A stretch of DNA of 64,000 nt. It comes from a bacterium (GTDB lineage Bacteria; SAR324; XYD2-FULL-50-16). Below, piece after piece: positions 18,408 through 27,595 of this stretch. The notes under the pieces are model-generated. The model ran no database searches, had not been told where the DNA came from, and worked only from the letters and a program-made list of their open reading frames with translations. The stretch lies in contig JAHJTV010000082.1 in the NCBI GenBank assembly GCA_018829445.1, forward strand, positions 124,001 to 188,000. Direction: 5' to 3'. Positions within the stretch are counted from its first letter, which is position 1; every line of letters begins with the position of its first letter. The position numbers and the translations under genes are program-made.

Positions 18408-18428
18408 TCCCGTCACCATTTTTATAAT
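18401..18428 (+). promoter_or_regulatory. Sigma-70 promoter of lptE
   Basis: On the plus strand there is ttgtca (five of six), a 16-base spacer and a perfect tataat. Transcription would start near 18435, about 60 bases before lptE. The ttgtcaa at 18401-18407 serves as -35 element on both strands. Confidence 0.7.
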
Positions 18429-18494
18429 AATTCCTAACTGACTGATATTAAGATAAAAGCTGAGAAGCATTATTATAAATTCATTAAGAATCAA

Positions 18495-19031
18495 ATGCGA
18501 ATGAAAATAGTCACCGGTAAATATTTTTTCCCTCTTTGGGGAGTACTCTTTATATTAATGTTCAATGCATGTGGATTCCAATTAAACAGAAACAGGCTTC
18601 AATTACCCAATGGAGCGACTTCAATCCATTTATACAAGATAGCCAATAACAGTTATATTCCAAGGCTTGATTTTGACTTAAAAGACAAGCTGATCGAAAA
18701 ACTCATCCAGAATTCAATAGATATTCGACTGACGGAAGAGGCAGACATGATTCTTTCTTTCACACTGGAATCCCTCACAACTAAAAAAAGCGAATATTCC
18801 TTGGATGATTCGGCGCAAACCTATGAGTATCTGTTCAATGTTAGAGGGAGATTATCGGTTTTTGATAACAGGACACAGTTGTTTTATCTCAATAACTTTT
18901 CTGTTGGGAGTTCTTATTCAATTAAAACCGAAGACACGGATCTTTCTTCCTTCGATGAAGAAGATGGAAGGAGTCGGGTCTTGGATAGCTTAAGCGATGT
19001 CATTGCTAATAAACTGACAGATAGCTTCTAA
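18495..19031 (+). CDS. lptE: LPS-assembly lipoprotein LptE-like
   Basis: LptE plugs the LptD barrel and helps insert LPS in the outer membrane. The 178-aa protein has a lipoprotein signal peptide whose lipobox cysteine is in LMFNACGFQL (about residue 26). CGFQLR-like wording right after the lipid Cys is typical of LptE, and the rest has the family's size and alternating beta/alpha character. Sequence identity in this family is low, so the call rests on the lipobox, CGFQL, and length. Its end overlaps the convergent Trm112-like gene by four bases. Confidence 0.75.
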   Translation: MRMKIVTGKYFFPLWGVLFILMFNACGFQLNRNRLQLPNGATSIHLYKIANNSYIPRLDFDLKDKLIEKLIQNSIDIRLTEEADMILSFTLESLTTKKSEYSLDDSAQTYEYLFNVRGRLSVFDNRTQLFYLNNFSVGSSYSIKTEDTDLSSFDEEDGRSRVLDSLSDVIANKLTDSF

Positions 19032-19201
19032 AGATCCAATTTTATCGCTTCGTCTATCAGCATTACAGGAATCCCCTCTCTAATGGGGTACTTCAATCTG
19101 CATTTTTCACAAATGAGCCCATCTTTTTGAGATGTAAGACTTAGATCTCCCTTACATTGGGGACAGGCTAGAATATCAAGAAGTTTTTGATCCGGTTCCA
19201 T
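19028..19201 (-). CDS. Trm112 family (UPF0434) small zinc-ribbon protein
   Basis: A 57-aa protein with two Cys pairs (LACPQCKG and ICEKCRL) and IREGIPVML, the standard bacterial Trm112-like pattern. Eukaryotic and archaeal Trm112 activates methyltransferases; the bacterial role is unclear. The ATG at 19201 is the likely start, since the family begins a few residues before LLDILACP; an in-frame ATG at 19312 would add 37 residues unlike the family and overlap pgi. It lies 86 bases after pgi. Confidence 0.88.
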   Translation of the reverse strand: MEPDQKLLDILACPQCKGDLSLTSQKDGLICEKCRLKYPIREGIPVMLIDEAIKLDL

Positions 19202-19286
19202 AATCTTAAGTATTGATATCGAATTGGTTTTAATATTGTGATGATTAAATACTACAAGATTTTTGACGAAATTATGCAAGTGAAAA

Positions 19287-20942
19287 TCAGGCAATATCCC
19301 CCATTGAATCAATTAATACTGAAGATTCATTGTTCTCCAAATAAAAGCGAATTTGATTATTAGTAGAGGAATCATGTGAACGGTGGTCTATCTTTCCAGA
19401 TTTCAGTTCCGGGAGGATTTTTGACGCAAGCTGTTTACCTAACTCTACTCCCCATTGGTCGAAAGAGAAAATATTCCAAATGATCCCTTGAACAAACACC
19501 TTGTGTTCATAAAGCGCTATTAGTGCTCCCAGCGTTTTCGGTGTCAGTTTTTTTGAAAGCAAACATGTGGAAGGACGATTGCCCGAAAACAGTTTGAATG
19601 GAATCAACTCGATGGGAGTGTCCTCTTGTTGCAGTGTTTTCTTATTTTTCCCAAAAGCGAGTGCCTCTTGCTGGGCAAAAAAATTGGCCATCAGTTTATG
19701 ATGATGATCCGGAAATCTCTGGAGCGACTGAGCAAATCCGATAAAATCACAAGGGATCAATTTGGTTCCCTGGTGAATTAATTGAAAAAAAGCGTGTTGG
19801 CCATTTGTCCCGGGTTCGCCCCATATTATCGGGCCGGTTTGATATTGTACCGGAGTTCCATTCCGGTCTACTCCCTTTCCATTGCTCTCCATATCGGTTT
19901 GTTGCAAATATGCTGGCAATCGGCTTAAATATTGATCATAGGGAAGTATGGCAGAAGTTTCAGCTTCGAAGAAGTTGTTGTACCAGATTCCAAGCAAGCC
20001 CATCAGAATCGGAAGGTTTTTGGAGAGATCTGCCTGTTTAAAGTGCTGGTCCATAAGGTGAAAACCTTCCCGCAGTTTCTTGAAGTTTTGAGGGCCCAAG
20101 GTGATCATTAATGATAGACCAACAGCAGATGTTAAAGAGTATCTGCCCCCCACCCAATCCCAGAATTCGAACATGTTATTTGGATCGATACCAAATTCAA
20201 CAACTTTTTCTCTGTTAGTAGATAGGGCAACAAAATGGTTTTTAACAGCCTCGTTACTTCCTAGCCTTTTGATTAACCATGACTTTGCGCTTTCTGAATT
20301 TGTCATGGTCTCTTGCGTCGTGAATGTCTTCGAAGCGATGATAAAGAGGGTTTCTTCAGGATTAAGATCTTTGAGCTGTTCGATCAGATGGGTAGCATCA
20401 ATGTTGGAAATAAACTTCATGGTTAGTTCTCGATTGGAGTAAAACTTTAGAGCCTGGTAGACCATGTCAGGGCCTAAATCTGATCCCCCGATTCCAATGT
20501 TGACAATATTCTTTATTTTTTTCCCACTGAATCCTCTCCAAGCTCCGGAATATATATTTTGAGATAGATGCTCCATTTTAGCCAAAACGGCATCGACTTG
20601 CGGCATGACGTTTTTTCCATCTAAGTATATTGGGGTATGAGAGCAGTTACGTAAGGCGACATGAAGAACGGATCTATTTTCCGTCCCATTGATTTTTTCT
20701 CCGGAAAACATCCCATCAATCTCTTCTTCGATCTTCCTTGCTTCTGCCAGCTTGATCAGAAGACTGATCGTCTTTTCAGTAATTCTGTTTTTCGAGAGGT
20801 CAACAAACCAGCCACAATCCTCAAAAGTCAGATTGATTGCACGGTTTTTATTTTGGGCGAACATCTCTTTCAGGGTGAGGGGTTGTATCTCTTTAAAATG
20901 AAGTATTAAATCTTTCCACTCTGGAAGGTTTGTTAGTATCAT
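19287..20942 (-). CDS. pgi: Glucose-6-phosphate isomerase
   Basis: It interconverts glucose-6-phosphate and fructose-6-phosphate in glycolysis and gluconeogenesis. Signature stretches are GIGGSDLGP, ASKTFTTQET and the GQHAFFQLIHQG active-site segment. The start at ATG 20942 is favoured because gagga lies just upstream and the protein (551 aa, MILTNLPEW) lines up with the E. coli N-terminus; a TTG 48 bases earlier is in frame but has no ribosome binding site. Confidence 0.97.
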   Translation of the reverse strand: MILTNLPEWKDLILHFKEIQPLTLKEMFAQNKNRAINLTFEDCGWFVDLSKNRITEKTISLLIKLAEARKIEEEIDGMFSGEKINGTENRSVLHVALRNCSHTPIYLDGKNVMPQVDAVLAKMEHLSQNIYSGAWRGFSGKKIKNIVNIGIGGSDLGPDMVYQALKFYSNRELTMKFISNIDATHLIEQLKDLNPEETLFIIASKTFTTQETMTNSESAKSWLIKRLGSNEAVKNHFVALSTNREKVVEFGIDPNNMFEFWDWVGGRYSLTSAVGLSLMITLGPQNFKKLREGFHLMDQHFKQADLSKNLPILMGLLGIWYNNFFEAETSAILPYDQYLSRLPAYLQQTDMESNGKGVDRNGTPVQYQTGPIIWGEPGTNGQHAFFQLIHQGTKLIPCDFIGFAQSLQRFPDHHHKLMANFFAQQEALAFGKNKKTLQQEDTPIELIPFKLFSGNRPSTCLLSKKLTPKTLGALIALYEHKVFVQGIIWNIFSFDQWGVELGKQLASKILPELKSGKIDHRSHDSSTNNQIRFYLENNESSVLIDSMGDIA

Positions 20943-21375
20943 GGCTTCCTCATTGTTGAGATGGTTCCGACGAGATGAAAAAAAGCTCAAAACCGGCTTT
21001 CTCTTTTCTATAGTTTAGATTCTATAGAAAACGGCATCTTTGTGAAAACAAAATTTATCGTGCACCGGTTTTGCCCTATTTCGGCACTAACACCCCCAGA
21101 AATTGTGATCTGAGTTGTCGATCGGCAGCACAAGTTGCCTATTTCCAATATAATTTGACTACAGGAAGACAGGAAAGTTGTCTGCCAAAAGCATTTCTGC
21201 GCCGATTTAATTTCAAAATAGAAACTTTGAGATGAGCAATATAGGATTAAGTCTTCTTCATTTCTGAGGAACCTCTGAATTAGCAAAAAACCCATTGCAA
21301 TTTTAGTATCGTTAGCATAAAAGAGAAGCAGATCATTACTTAATCTACGCCCAATAAACTCGGATTATTAGTCTT
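20943..21375. other. Intergenic region between divergent pgi and cvpA
   Basis: These 433 bases must hold promoters for pgi (minus) and cvpA (plus). A possible cvpA -35 (ttgcaa, 21295-21300) has a poor -10. An open frame of 95 codons on the minus strand (21008-21295) has unusual composition and no recognisable motif, and is not taken as a gene. Confidence 0.4.
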
Positions 21376-21864
21376 ATGAACTTCTTTGATATTGTTTTTA
21401 CATTAATTGTTGTTTTTTTAACCCTTTTGAGCGCTTCAAGGGGAGCCCTGAGGGAAGTTTTATCTACACTTGGTATCGTATTGGGATACTACGCGGCAGA
21501 AAAATTTTATCCCAATTACATGAATCTTACATTAAAATATGTGAATAATATTTCACAAGCCAAGATTGTAACTTACTTCGCCATCTTTGTGGCTTTTATA
21601 TTGGCTGGAATCATATTGTCCGCAATCATTAAAGCTTTATTGTCATTCAAAAGACCCTCTTTTTTAAGTCGTTTAATCGGTGCCATTTTTGGCTTAACCA
21701 AAGGTCTGCTGATATGTTTGCTGATTTTCTTCGTTGTCGAAGGTTATATCCCCTCCTATCTGGATGATCTCTATAATTCATTCTATACACCTTCATTACA
21801 AAACATAAGAAGCTTTATCAATGGTATCAACCTTGCTTTTATTGATAGTATTAATCTAGCATAA
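21376..21864 (+). CDS. cvpA: CvpA family inner-membrane protein
   Basis: A 162-aa protein with about four transmembrane helices. The N-terminus (FFDIVFTLIVVFLTLLSASRG) matches the CvpA pattern of an Asp followed by a hydrophobic helix and a short RG turn. In enterobacteria CvpA is needed for colicin V export and bile-salt resistance; the biochemical role is unknown. It is followed after 81 bases by a lipoprotein gene in the same direction. Confidence 0.85.
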   Translation: MNFFDIVFTLIVVFLTLLSASRGALREVLSTLGIVLGYYAAEKFYPNYMNLTLKYVNNISQAKIVTYFAIFVAFILAGIILSAIIKALLSFKRPSFLSRLIGAIFGLTKGLLICLLIFFVVEGYIPSYLDDLYNSFYTPSLQNIRSFINGINLAFIDSINLA

Positions 21865-21945
21865 GTAAGTTATTGAAAACCATATTTATACAGCATTAAA
21901 CGGATGAAATCCCAGATTTGATTTCCTTAATGTTGTTTTGATACC

Positions 21946-23268
21946 ATGGATCAAATGCTTCCCAGACCCGTTAAAAGGATCTATTTCTTCCTCTTACTGT
22001 TAAACCTTACCGTTTTGCTATCTGGATGTTTTTTTTTTAGTTCATCCAAAGAGAACCTATCCGTAACTCCAGGAAAGCCTTCAAAAGATCTTTACAAAAT
22101 TCAGAAAATATATATTCAGAGTTTTACAGGGCCTAACGTAGCAGAAACCGAAAAACTGTTTTTTGAGACCGTTGAAGAGCAGGAAATCTTTACTTTCCTG
22201 GATAGACTTCCCAATGATTACCATGATCTGACCATCATGCGTCTTGAGGTAATTGATTCCAATATTTGGGAAAATGAAGAAAAGCTACTTGAGTATGAAT
22301 CATTGCGAGAGGTCGTTAAATCGAGCACAGATACAATCAAACGAAGAAATGCCATTATCAGTATAAAAGTATCTCTCTATGAAGCAGAATCAGGAAAGCT
22401 GTTACTGCGAAAACTGTATTCACAACCGTTTCAGCAGATTTACATAGGGGAGGAGTCTATAAATAACTTGATGGATCAGAAAATGGAGATCCAAAGATTG
22501 ACAAAACTACTGATATATCAATTATTAACAGATATTCATGAAAGAGAAAGTGAACCGGTGGAAATGGAACTGGAAATTGGACAGGGTGAGGGGTTTATTT
22601 CCAGATACCTATTAAACTTTGGTGAAGACAGAATAAAAAAAGGCAATAGATTTGTGCGGTCAGGTGACTACGAAAGAGCAAAATGGATGTGGCAACTGGT
22701 ATTGTACAAACCAAATAAAAATGAATCTCTGGACGTTTACAAAATTAACAGGGCAAGTGCTTACTATAATCTGGGAGTTGTCCATAACAAACAGGGAAAA
22801 TGGCTTGAGGCAGCCAACATGTTTTCTCTGGCAAACAGGTTGAATCAGAAGTTAAAATATGCTCAAGCTTGGGGAAACAGCATGCAAAAATGGCTGGATG
22901 AGCATAAGTCCGCGAGTGATTTTGTTGACAACCTTTCTCCCTCAAAACCGGAGATATCAAAGGGGAAAGTTCAAACAGTACAAAAAGAGACAATTAAGCT
23001 GGAACCAGTGAAAATGAATGACTCAAAAAAGCTGGGCCTATTGGAACGCAATGATCAGCTTCTTCTAAAAGCCAGAGAGTTGTGGCCTCTTGAACCGGCT
23101 TTTAAATATGGGGTGCCACAACCTGTTCAATTGGATAAACCGGGTGTATTGCTGGAGGATCCTGAATTGGAGATGGAAGTCGATGATATAACTATTCCTG
23201 TCAAAGATGATGATGCCATATTGGGTGATGACTTGATTAAAAAAGTGCCTAGTCAATCAGGGCAATAA
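21946..23268 (+). CDS. Exported TPR lipoprotein, unknown function
   Basis: The first ~27 residues form a lipoprotein signal peptide with lipobox LLSGC. The following ~180 residues look like a CsgG-type or DUF6340-like domain (KIYIQSFTGP near the start, then a long alpha/beta stretch with ISIKVSLYEAESGKLL). Two TPR-like helix pairs follow (RFVRSGDYERAKWMWQLVL; ASAYYNLGVVHNKQGKWLEA). The last ~100 residues are acidic and low in structure. It would be a periplasmic lipoprotein, probably a scaffold in an envelope complex. The next gene also has a CsgG/FlgT-like flavour, which suggests a joint role. Confidence 0.6.
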   Translation: MDQMLPRPVKRIYFFLLLLNLTVLLSGCFFFSSSKENLSVTPGKPSKDLYKIQKIYIQSFTGPNVAETEKLFFETVEEQEIFTFLDRLPNDYHDLTIMRLEVIDSNIWENEEKLLEYESLREVVKSSTDTIKRRNAIISIKVSLYEAESGKLLLRKLYSQPFQQIYIGEESINNLMDQKMEIQRLTKLLIYQLLTDIHERESEPVEMELEIGQGEGFISRYLLNFGEDRIKKGNRFVRSGDYERAKWMWQLVLYKPNKNESLDVYKINRASAYYNLGVVHNKQGKWLEAANMFSLANRLNQKLKYAQAWGNSMQKWLDEHKSASDFVDNLSPSKPEISKGKVQTVQKETIKLEPVKMNDSKKLGLLERNDQLLLKARELWPLEPAFKYGVPQPVQLDKPGVLLEDPELEMEVDDITIPVKDDDAILGDDLIKKVPSQSGQ

Positions 23269-23411
23269 TCAATAGAAAACAATTTTTTGCTTTTACCAGT
23301 TAAAAAAGCCTTGAGACGCTGATATACTTTATTACCTATCAACAATTTTATATAGTTAGGCTGTTTTAAAAAGCAATGATAGCGAAGAGAAAATTATTTA
23401 AAAGGTAAGCT

Positions 23412-24563
23412 ATGATGAGAAGAAAAATAACACATATCTTCATTTGCATGTTCTTGTTGTTTTTAGTGCCGTTTATGGTTAACGCCGGAATTATCGGAAA
23501 AGGAAGCGCACAGATTATAAATAACAATGAAGGGGCAGCTAAAAAACAGGCTTTAAATAATGCATTGAGAGATGCGGTCATGCAAGGAGCCGGACTTTTT
23601 CTTGATTCTGAAACGGATACCAAGAATTTTATGGTGGTTCGAGACGAGATATTTTCAAGTGCAAGAGGATATGTAAAAAATTACAAAGTTCTGAGAGAGG
23701 AAAGAGAAGGTGAGAGTTGGGTGGTTGAAATAGATGCTGAAGTCGCAGCCAGTGATATCAAGAACAAACTGGAAGAGTTACGGATTCTCCATCAAAAAAT
23801 GGGGAATAAAAGACTGATGGTGATTTACAACCCCACCCATCCGGATGCCTTGAAATCTGACCATAGCGCTGTGTCTGCAGCGACTATCTCCATAGAATCT
23901 GATCTGTTGGCATATGGCTATCGGATATTTGATAGTCGTTCTGTGGGCTATGTTTTTGACCAGATTAGTCAGAAAGGTGCAGCAGTTGAGCAGTGGGTAA
24001 AAATTGCCTCTCAGCATCAGGTAGATATTATAATCGAATTTGAACTGATCACGGAAAAGAAAAAAACGTATTCAAAATATGCCATAAGAGCAGCAAGAAG
24101 CACCTTGCAAGCAAAAGCCTATGACGTATCAACCGGAAGAAAAATTGCCAGCAGAGGCACCAATCAGAAGCAGATGACCAATGCATCCATGGGAAGCTAC
24201 GATTGGAATAATGCATTATCCAATGCCAGCATCAAAGCGGGGAAGGTTATTTCGGAGGAAATCTCCAAGGACATTGTCAAGTACTATGAAATGGTGGGAG
24301 ATATAGGGAACGCCTTTTTTATGGTGTTCAAGGGATTCTCCAAGGACGAGGAGTTTGAGATTCTTGATATCCTTGAGAATTTAGAGGGATACCAATCAAT
24401 CTCTGAATTGAAAAAAAGCCCTGAATACTTTGAGATAGAATATTTCTCATCAATGGACAAATCCAGGCTGGAACGCAAACTTTACTTGGATTGTAAGGCA
24501 AAAGGAATTAAATTCCTGACGAAAGAGATGACCGGTAACCGATTTACATTTGTTAAACGATAA
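23412..24563 (+). CDS. Exported protein with FlgT N-terminal/LPP20-like and CsgG-like domains
   Basis: A cleavable signal peptide (about residues 1-26, ending VNAG) is followed by a domain with EGAAKKQALNNALRDAVMQG and ARGYVKNYKVLRE, the pattern of the FlgT N-terminal and LPP20 families. Next comes an alpha/beta region with RLMVIYNPTHPD and a periodic CsgG-like layout. In Vibrio, FlgT builds the H-ring around the flagellar basal body; whether this protein does so is inference, though fli genes occur elsewhere in the window. The start has aagg a few bases upstream. No partner flagellar gene is adjacent. Confidence 0.6.
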   Translation: MMRRKITHIFICMFLLFLVPFMVNAGIIGKGSAQIINNNEGAAKKQALNNALRDAVMQGAGLFLDSETDTKNFMVVRDEIFSSARGYVKNYKVLREEREGESWVVEIDAEVAASDIKNKLEELRILHQKMGNKRLMVIYNPTHPDALKSDHSAVSAATISIESDLLAYGYRIFDSRSVGYVFDQISQKGAAVEQWVKIASQHQVDIIIEFELITEKKKTYSKYAIRAARSTLQAKAYDVSTGRKIASRGTNQKQMTNASMGSYDWNNALSNASIKAGKVISEEISKDIVKYYEMVGDIGNAFFMVFKGFSKDEEFEILDILENLEGYQSISELKKSPEYFEIEYFSSMDKSRLERKLYLDCKAKGIKFLTKEMTGNRFTFVKR

Positions 24564-24652
24564 CCAATGAGTCAAGGCAGTAGACCTTCTTTACAGCTAT
24601 TAAGTCAGCCTATCAGGACTGTGTTCCTTGACACTCAGTTGCGGATTGAGAG

Positions 24653-25471
24653 CTAAATGGCTTGACTGGAAGGTGGCTGCTGCCCCTGTTGTTGATTTGG
24701 TTTTGACATCAATTGAAGTATTTTTTCTTTAATGATTTGGAGATCACTCATATTCTCCTTACGCGCTTTAAGGAGTTCGGACCTTTTTTCCATTGTCTGA
24801 CTCGAGAGTGGATCATTCTCCATCAGCTCCAGCTGTTTTGCGATCTCTTCCTCCCTGGATTTGAGTTCTGTCAATAATTGGTACAGCTGCTTTTGTGACT
24901 GCTTCTCCTCTTGCTGCTTTCTGAGCTCATCCTGCATGATTTTTAGCTTTTTTCTCACCAGGATATAGTTAAAATGAGCGTCCTCATCCTGCTTTAGTGC
25001 GGTATTAGAGTACTTTTCCTCCTGCCTTTCATTCTCGATAACGGCTCGATAGTAGGTCAGGCTCTGACTTAAGATATCAAGTGAAGATTGTAGCTTTTCA
25101 TTTTGTTCCGATAACCGATAGAAAGTGTTCCCAAGATTATACAGGATTTTCCTTGTAGTTTGCTTATCTGCCTTATTTGAATTAAGTAGCTCAATTAGTA
25201 GCTCTTTTGCCTCTTCATATTTTTGCTGACGGTAATAGATGATCGCAAGGTTATATTTTGAACTCACGTAATCGGGTTGTTCTTTTAACGTATTGCCGAG
25301 TTCATCCAGATTTTCATCAGCCATGTCAGTTGATATGGATATTCCCTGTAATTCCCATCTCCCATTGCCGCCAAGCCAGATGCCTCCTATCAGCAACACA
25401 AGACTTAATAGTGCCACCAAAATCCAGATTTTTTTCATCGTTTTGCCGTTTCCAGGTTTGATCTTCCCCAT
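24653..25471 (-). CDS. Membrane-anchored TPR protein with coiled coil
   Basis: A short basic N-terminus is followed by one hydrophobic helix (IWILVALLSLVLLIGGIWL), so the protein is anchored and faces the periplasm. Two TPR motifs follow (VSSKYNLAIIYYRQQKYEEAKELL; KILYNLGNTFYRLSE), then a long Lys/Glu/Gln-rich helix likely to form a coiled coil, and a Gln/Pro tail. It is reminiscent of the small TPR proteins of Bat (aerotolerance) loci, but no MoxR or vWA partner is next to it. It may start at the internal ATG at 25438 (MKKIW). Its 3' end faces the FlgT-like gene. Confidence 0.55.
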   Translation of the reverse strand: MGKIKPGNGKTMKKIWILVALLSLVLLIGGIWLGGNGRWELQGISISTDMADENLDELGNTLKEQPDYVSSKYNLAIIYYRQQKYEEAKELLIELLNSNKADKQTTRKILYNLGNTFYRLSEQNEKLQSSLDILSQSLTYYRAVIENERQEEKYSNTALKQDEDAHFNYILVRKKLKIMQDELRKQQEEKQSQKQLYQLLTELKSREEEIAKQLELMENDPLSSQTMEKRSELLKARKENMSDLQIIKEKILQLMSKPNQQQGQQPPSSQAI

Positions 25472-26047
25472 CGAAAAGAATGAATTGCTATTGAACTGTA
25501 TGGATCATAATTCACCGGCAATGAGTATTTCAAGCATTTGTAAAAAAAAGTTGTCATATTCAAAACATGTGACAATAGAAGGCATTCAAATTGACTTTTT
25601 TTACTAAAACGACAGTTAGCCATTTAATTCATGTCGGAAAAATTCATTTTTTGAGGTTGAACAGCCGAATTTTCGACTCTTAAAGTGGAAAAATATGAAT
25701 TTAATCGCTTTTTTGGTGAGGATGAGGAGCTTTTTTTTTTGGATAAATTTGCATGTCTTCACAAGCACCAATTTTACTTGGATTGACAAGCATCGAGTCC
25801 GTAAAGTATTGAAATAATAGCAGATTATTATAAAATAGCCGTAGATGTCAGTAAAGATGGTAGTTAACAAAGATTCTATAGGATCATAAAAAAATAAAAA
25901 AAAACTGCAAAATCGGAAGGAAAGTCTTGACATTATTTCGTTTTAACGCCTAACTGGTTTAAACGTTTGCTGGAGAAATCAATTTGGAATTTTTTCCATT
26001 AACGTTTGTTTAATAATAATCCGAAACAGAAACCAACAGGAGTATAT
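25472..26047. other. AT-rich intergenic region upstream of HU
   Basis: This AT-rich stretch separates the divergent TPR gene and the HU gene. A perfect -35 box (ttgaca, 25927-25932) lies 115 bases before HU but has no good -10 at normal spacing. A second possible pair (ttggaa, 25984; tttaat, 26009) has a 19-base spacer. A minus-strand open frame at 25616-25933 is a product of A/T runs. Confidence 0.4.
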
Positions 26048-26320
26048 ATGAATAAGGCAGAATTGATTGCAAAAATTGCAGACAAGGCGGAAGTTAGCAA
26101 AGCTCAAGCTGAAAAACTTTTAAATGCTACTCTTACAAGTATTAATGAAGGTTTAACAAGCGATGGCAATCTTACCTTAGTAGGTTTTGGTACATTTCAA
26201 GTTGTTAAGAGGGCAGCAAGAAAGGGAAGGAATCCACAAACTGGAAAAGCCATTAAAATCCCAGCTAAGAATGTTGTCAAGTTTAAGCCAGGCAAAAACT
26301 TAAAAGATGCTGTAAACTAG
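26048..26320 (+). CDS. hup: DNA-binding protein HU
   Basis: HU is a small dimeric DNA-bending protein that packs the nucleoid. The 90-aa sequence has MNKAELIAKIA at the start, the GFGTF turn and the DNA-intercalating arm with GRNPQTGK (Pro at the tip), then FKPGKNLKDAVN. The ATG at 26048 is preceded by aggag and gives the normal length; an in-frame ATG 42 bases upstream is unlikely. A strong hairpin follows the gene. Confidence 0.97.
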   Translation: MNKAELIAKIADKAEVSKAQAEKLLNATLTSINEGLTSDGNLTLVGFGTFQVVKRAARKGRNPQTGKAIKIPAKNVVKFKPGKNLKDAVN

Positions 26321-26346
26321 ATCTATCGGTAGTTGTCTTAATCACA

Positions 26347-26390
26347 GTTAAGATACCCAAAAATCGGCACTCTCTTTTGGGTATCTTAAC
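26347..26390. terminator. Perfect 16-bp hairpin between convergent HU and barrel genes
   Basis: gttaagatacccaaaa and its exact reverse complement are separated by 12 bases. It lies 26 bases after the HU stop and 66 bases beyond the end of the gene at 26457 on the other strand, so it could terminate both. A U-run follows on neither strand; the only runs are inside the stem. Confidence 0.6.
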
Positions 26391-26456
26391 TAGTCTGAGT
26401 TTCCCTTCCAAAACCTCAAGCTCCTTTCAGTCATTTGGCAAGCATTATTCCAACAG

Positions 26457-27068
26457 CTAGAAACGAACAACAAATGCCAGTGTGAGTCCTGATGAAGTCA
26501 GAGAATGATTTTCTCCAGTTTCAGTGTTTATGTAAAGTGTTTCGAAATAATAACCCGGAATAATTGAAAAAGAATCTGAAACAGACATGGTAATTCCAAA
26601 CAATATCAAAGGTCCGTATCCGAAACCCGACGTGTTACCTACCTTGCTTCCCTCATAGGTAAAATCATAGTGATAGTCTTGAAGAGTTAGCCCGATTCCA
26701 CCATAGGGTATAAGATCAGGTACATTGTTGGAATTGTAGTCAAGATTGTAACTGCCATGAAGACCGCCGGTGATACTTGTTGTGTTCGCAACCAATTCAG
26801 CTGAGGACCCGTTAATCTTGTGTTTCCCGACTGCGGATCCGTTGCTTAGTCTGAAAAAGTAGGACCACAATTTGCTGAAACTGCGTTGATACGAAATCCC
26901 AATCCTGCTTCCGGATAAGGTGTCAGTGCCATCTGATAATTGATAATCACTGAAAGTAAAGCTGGTGACCGAACTGTTTTTTGAAATGGCCAGAGTTGAG
27001 GTAAAAGTACAGGTCAGCAACATCAATAACCACGCTGTCAACGGAAGAATTAGTTTATAAATATCCAT
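26457..27068 (-). CDS. Outer-membrane beta-barrel protein, OmpA/OprF-like small barrel
   Basis: The 203-aa protein has an N-terminal signal peptide (about 1-28, ending STLA) and then alternating short hydrophobic/polar strands with many Gly, Ser, Tyr and Asn. It ends in Phe (LAFVVRF), the usual outer-membrane targeting signal. It is predicted to be an eight-stranded barrel in the outer membrane. The family is not identifiable beyond this, and substrate or role is unknown. Confidence 0.65.
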   Translation of the reverse strand: MDIYKLILPLTAWLLMLLTCTFTSTLAISKNSSVTSFTFSDYQLSDGTDTLSGSRIGISYQRSFSKLWSYFFRLSNGSAVGKHKINGSSAELVANTTSITGGLHGSYNLDYNSNNVPDLIPYGGIGLTLQDYHYDFTYEGSKVGNTSGFGYGPLILFGITMSVSDSFSIIPGYYFETLYINTETGENHSLTSSGLTLAFVVRF

Positions 27069-27103
27069 TTTGGTTTATGTCCATGTAGACAAGGAGAAAG
27101 AAA

Positions 27104-27595
27104 TTAGTTTTTAGAATCTTCAAACCAGGTTGGTAATTCATCTTGAGTAATTCCCAGCCGATTGGCAATTTTGGGTTTCAAAATCGCAAATACAGAATCT
27201 GATTTGACACACTCTTGTCCTTTGTCGTTTAAAACAATGCCTTCCATGATGACCTCATGACGACCAGTCCCGTCTTTTATTTTTCCGATCGCCCTAATTT
27301 GCTTTCCCACATAAACAGGTTTTAAAAATGTTAGGTTTAACGTTTTTGTCATAACAAGTTGTTTAAGAAAATGCATTGCAGCCCAGCTCATAACTTCATC
27401 GAGAATCGTTGTCAAGACTCCTCCGTGAATCAATTGACTCCAGCCACATAAATGACCAGGAACGATCAAATCGGATATGACTGAATCTGTACCTGCCTTA
27501 AACTGCATTTTTAATCCTGTTGGATTGTTGGGGCTGCAGCCAAAACAAACGCTATTAAAATCGTTTTTGATTGGTTCAAATATCTCAATAGTCAT
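27104..27595 (-). CDS. PaaI-like acyl-CoA thioesterase (hotdog fold)
   Basis: A 163-aa single hotdog domain, predicted to hydrolyse an acyl-CoA. The N-terminal pattern CFGCSPNNPTGLKMQF is common in one subgroup of PaaI-like thioesterases, and the long helix carries HGGVLTTILDEVMSWAA, where the Asp/Glu and His-Gly-Gly belong to the active site. The substrate cannot be read. It lies 35 bases upstream of the barrel gene on the same strand. Confidence 0.85.
   Translation of the reverse strand: MTIEIFEPIKNDFNSVCFGCSPNNPTGLKMQFKAGTDSVISDLIVPGHLCGWSQLIHGGVLTTILDEVMSWAAMHFLKQLVMTKTLNLTFLKPVYVGKQIRAIGKIKDGTGRHEVIMEGIVLNDKGQECVKSDSVFAILKPKIANRLGITQDELPTWFEDSKN

Noticed and set aside
21008..21295. 95-codon open frame on the minus strand upstream of pgi
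   Set aside because: No motif, atypical Cys/Ser/Ile mix, and no ribosome binding site; the region must hold two divergent promoters.
25616..25933. 105-codon minus-strand frame in the AT-rich region before HU
   Set aside because: Almost all Phe, Leu, Ile and Lys from A/T runs; no support for translation.
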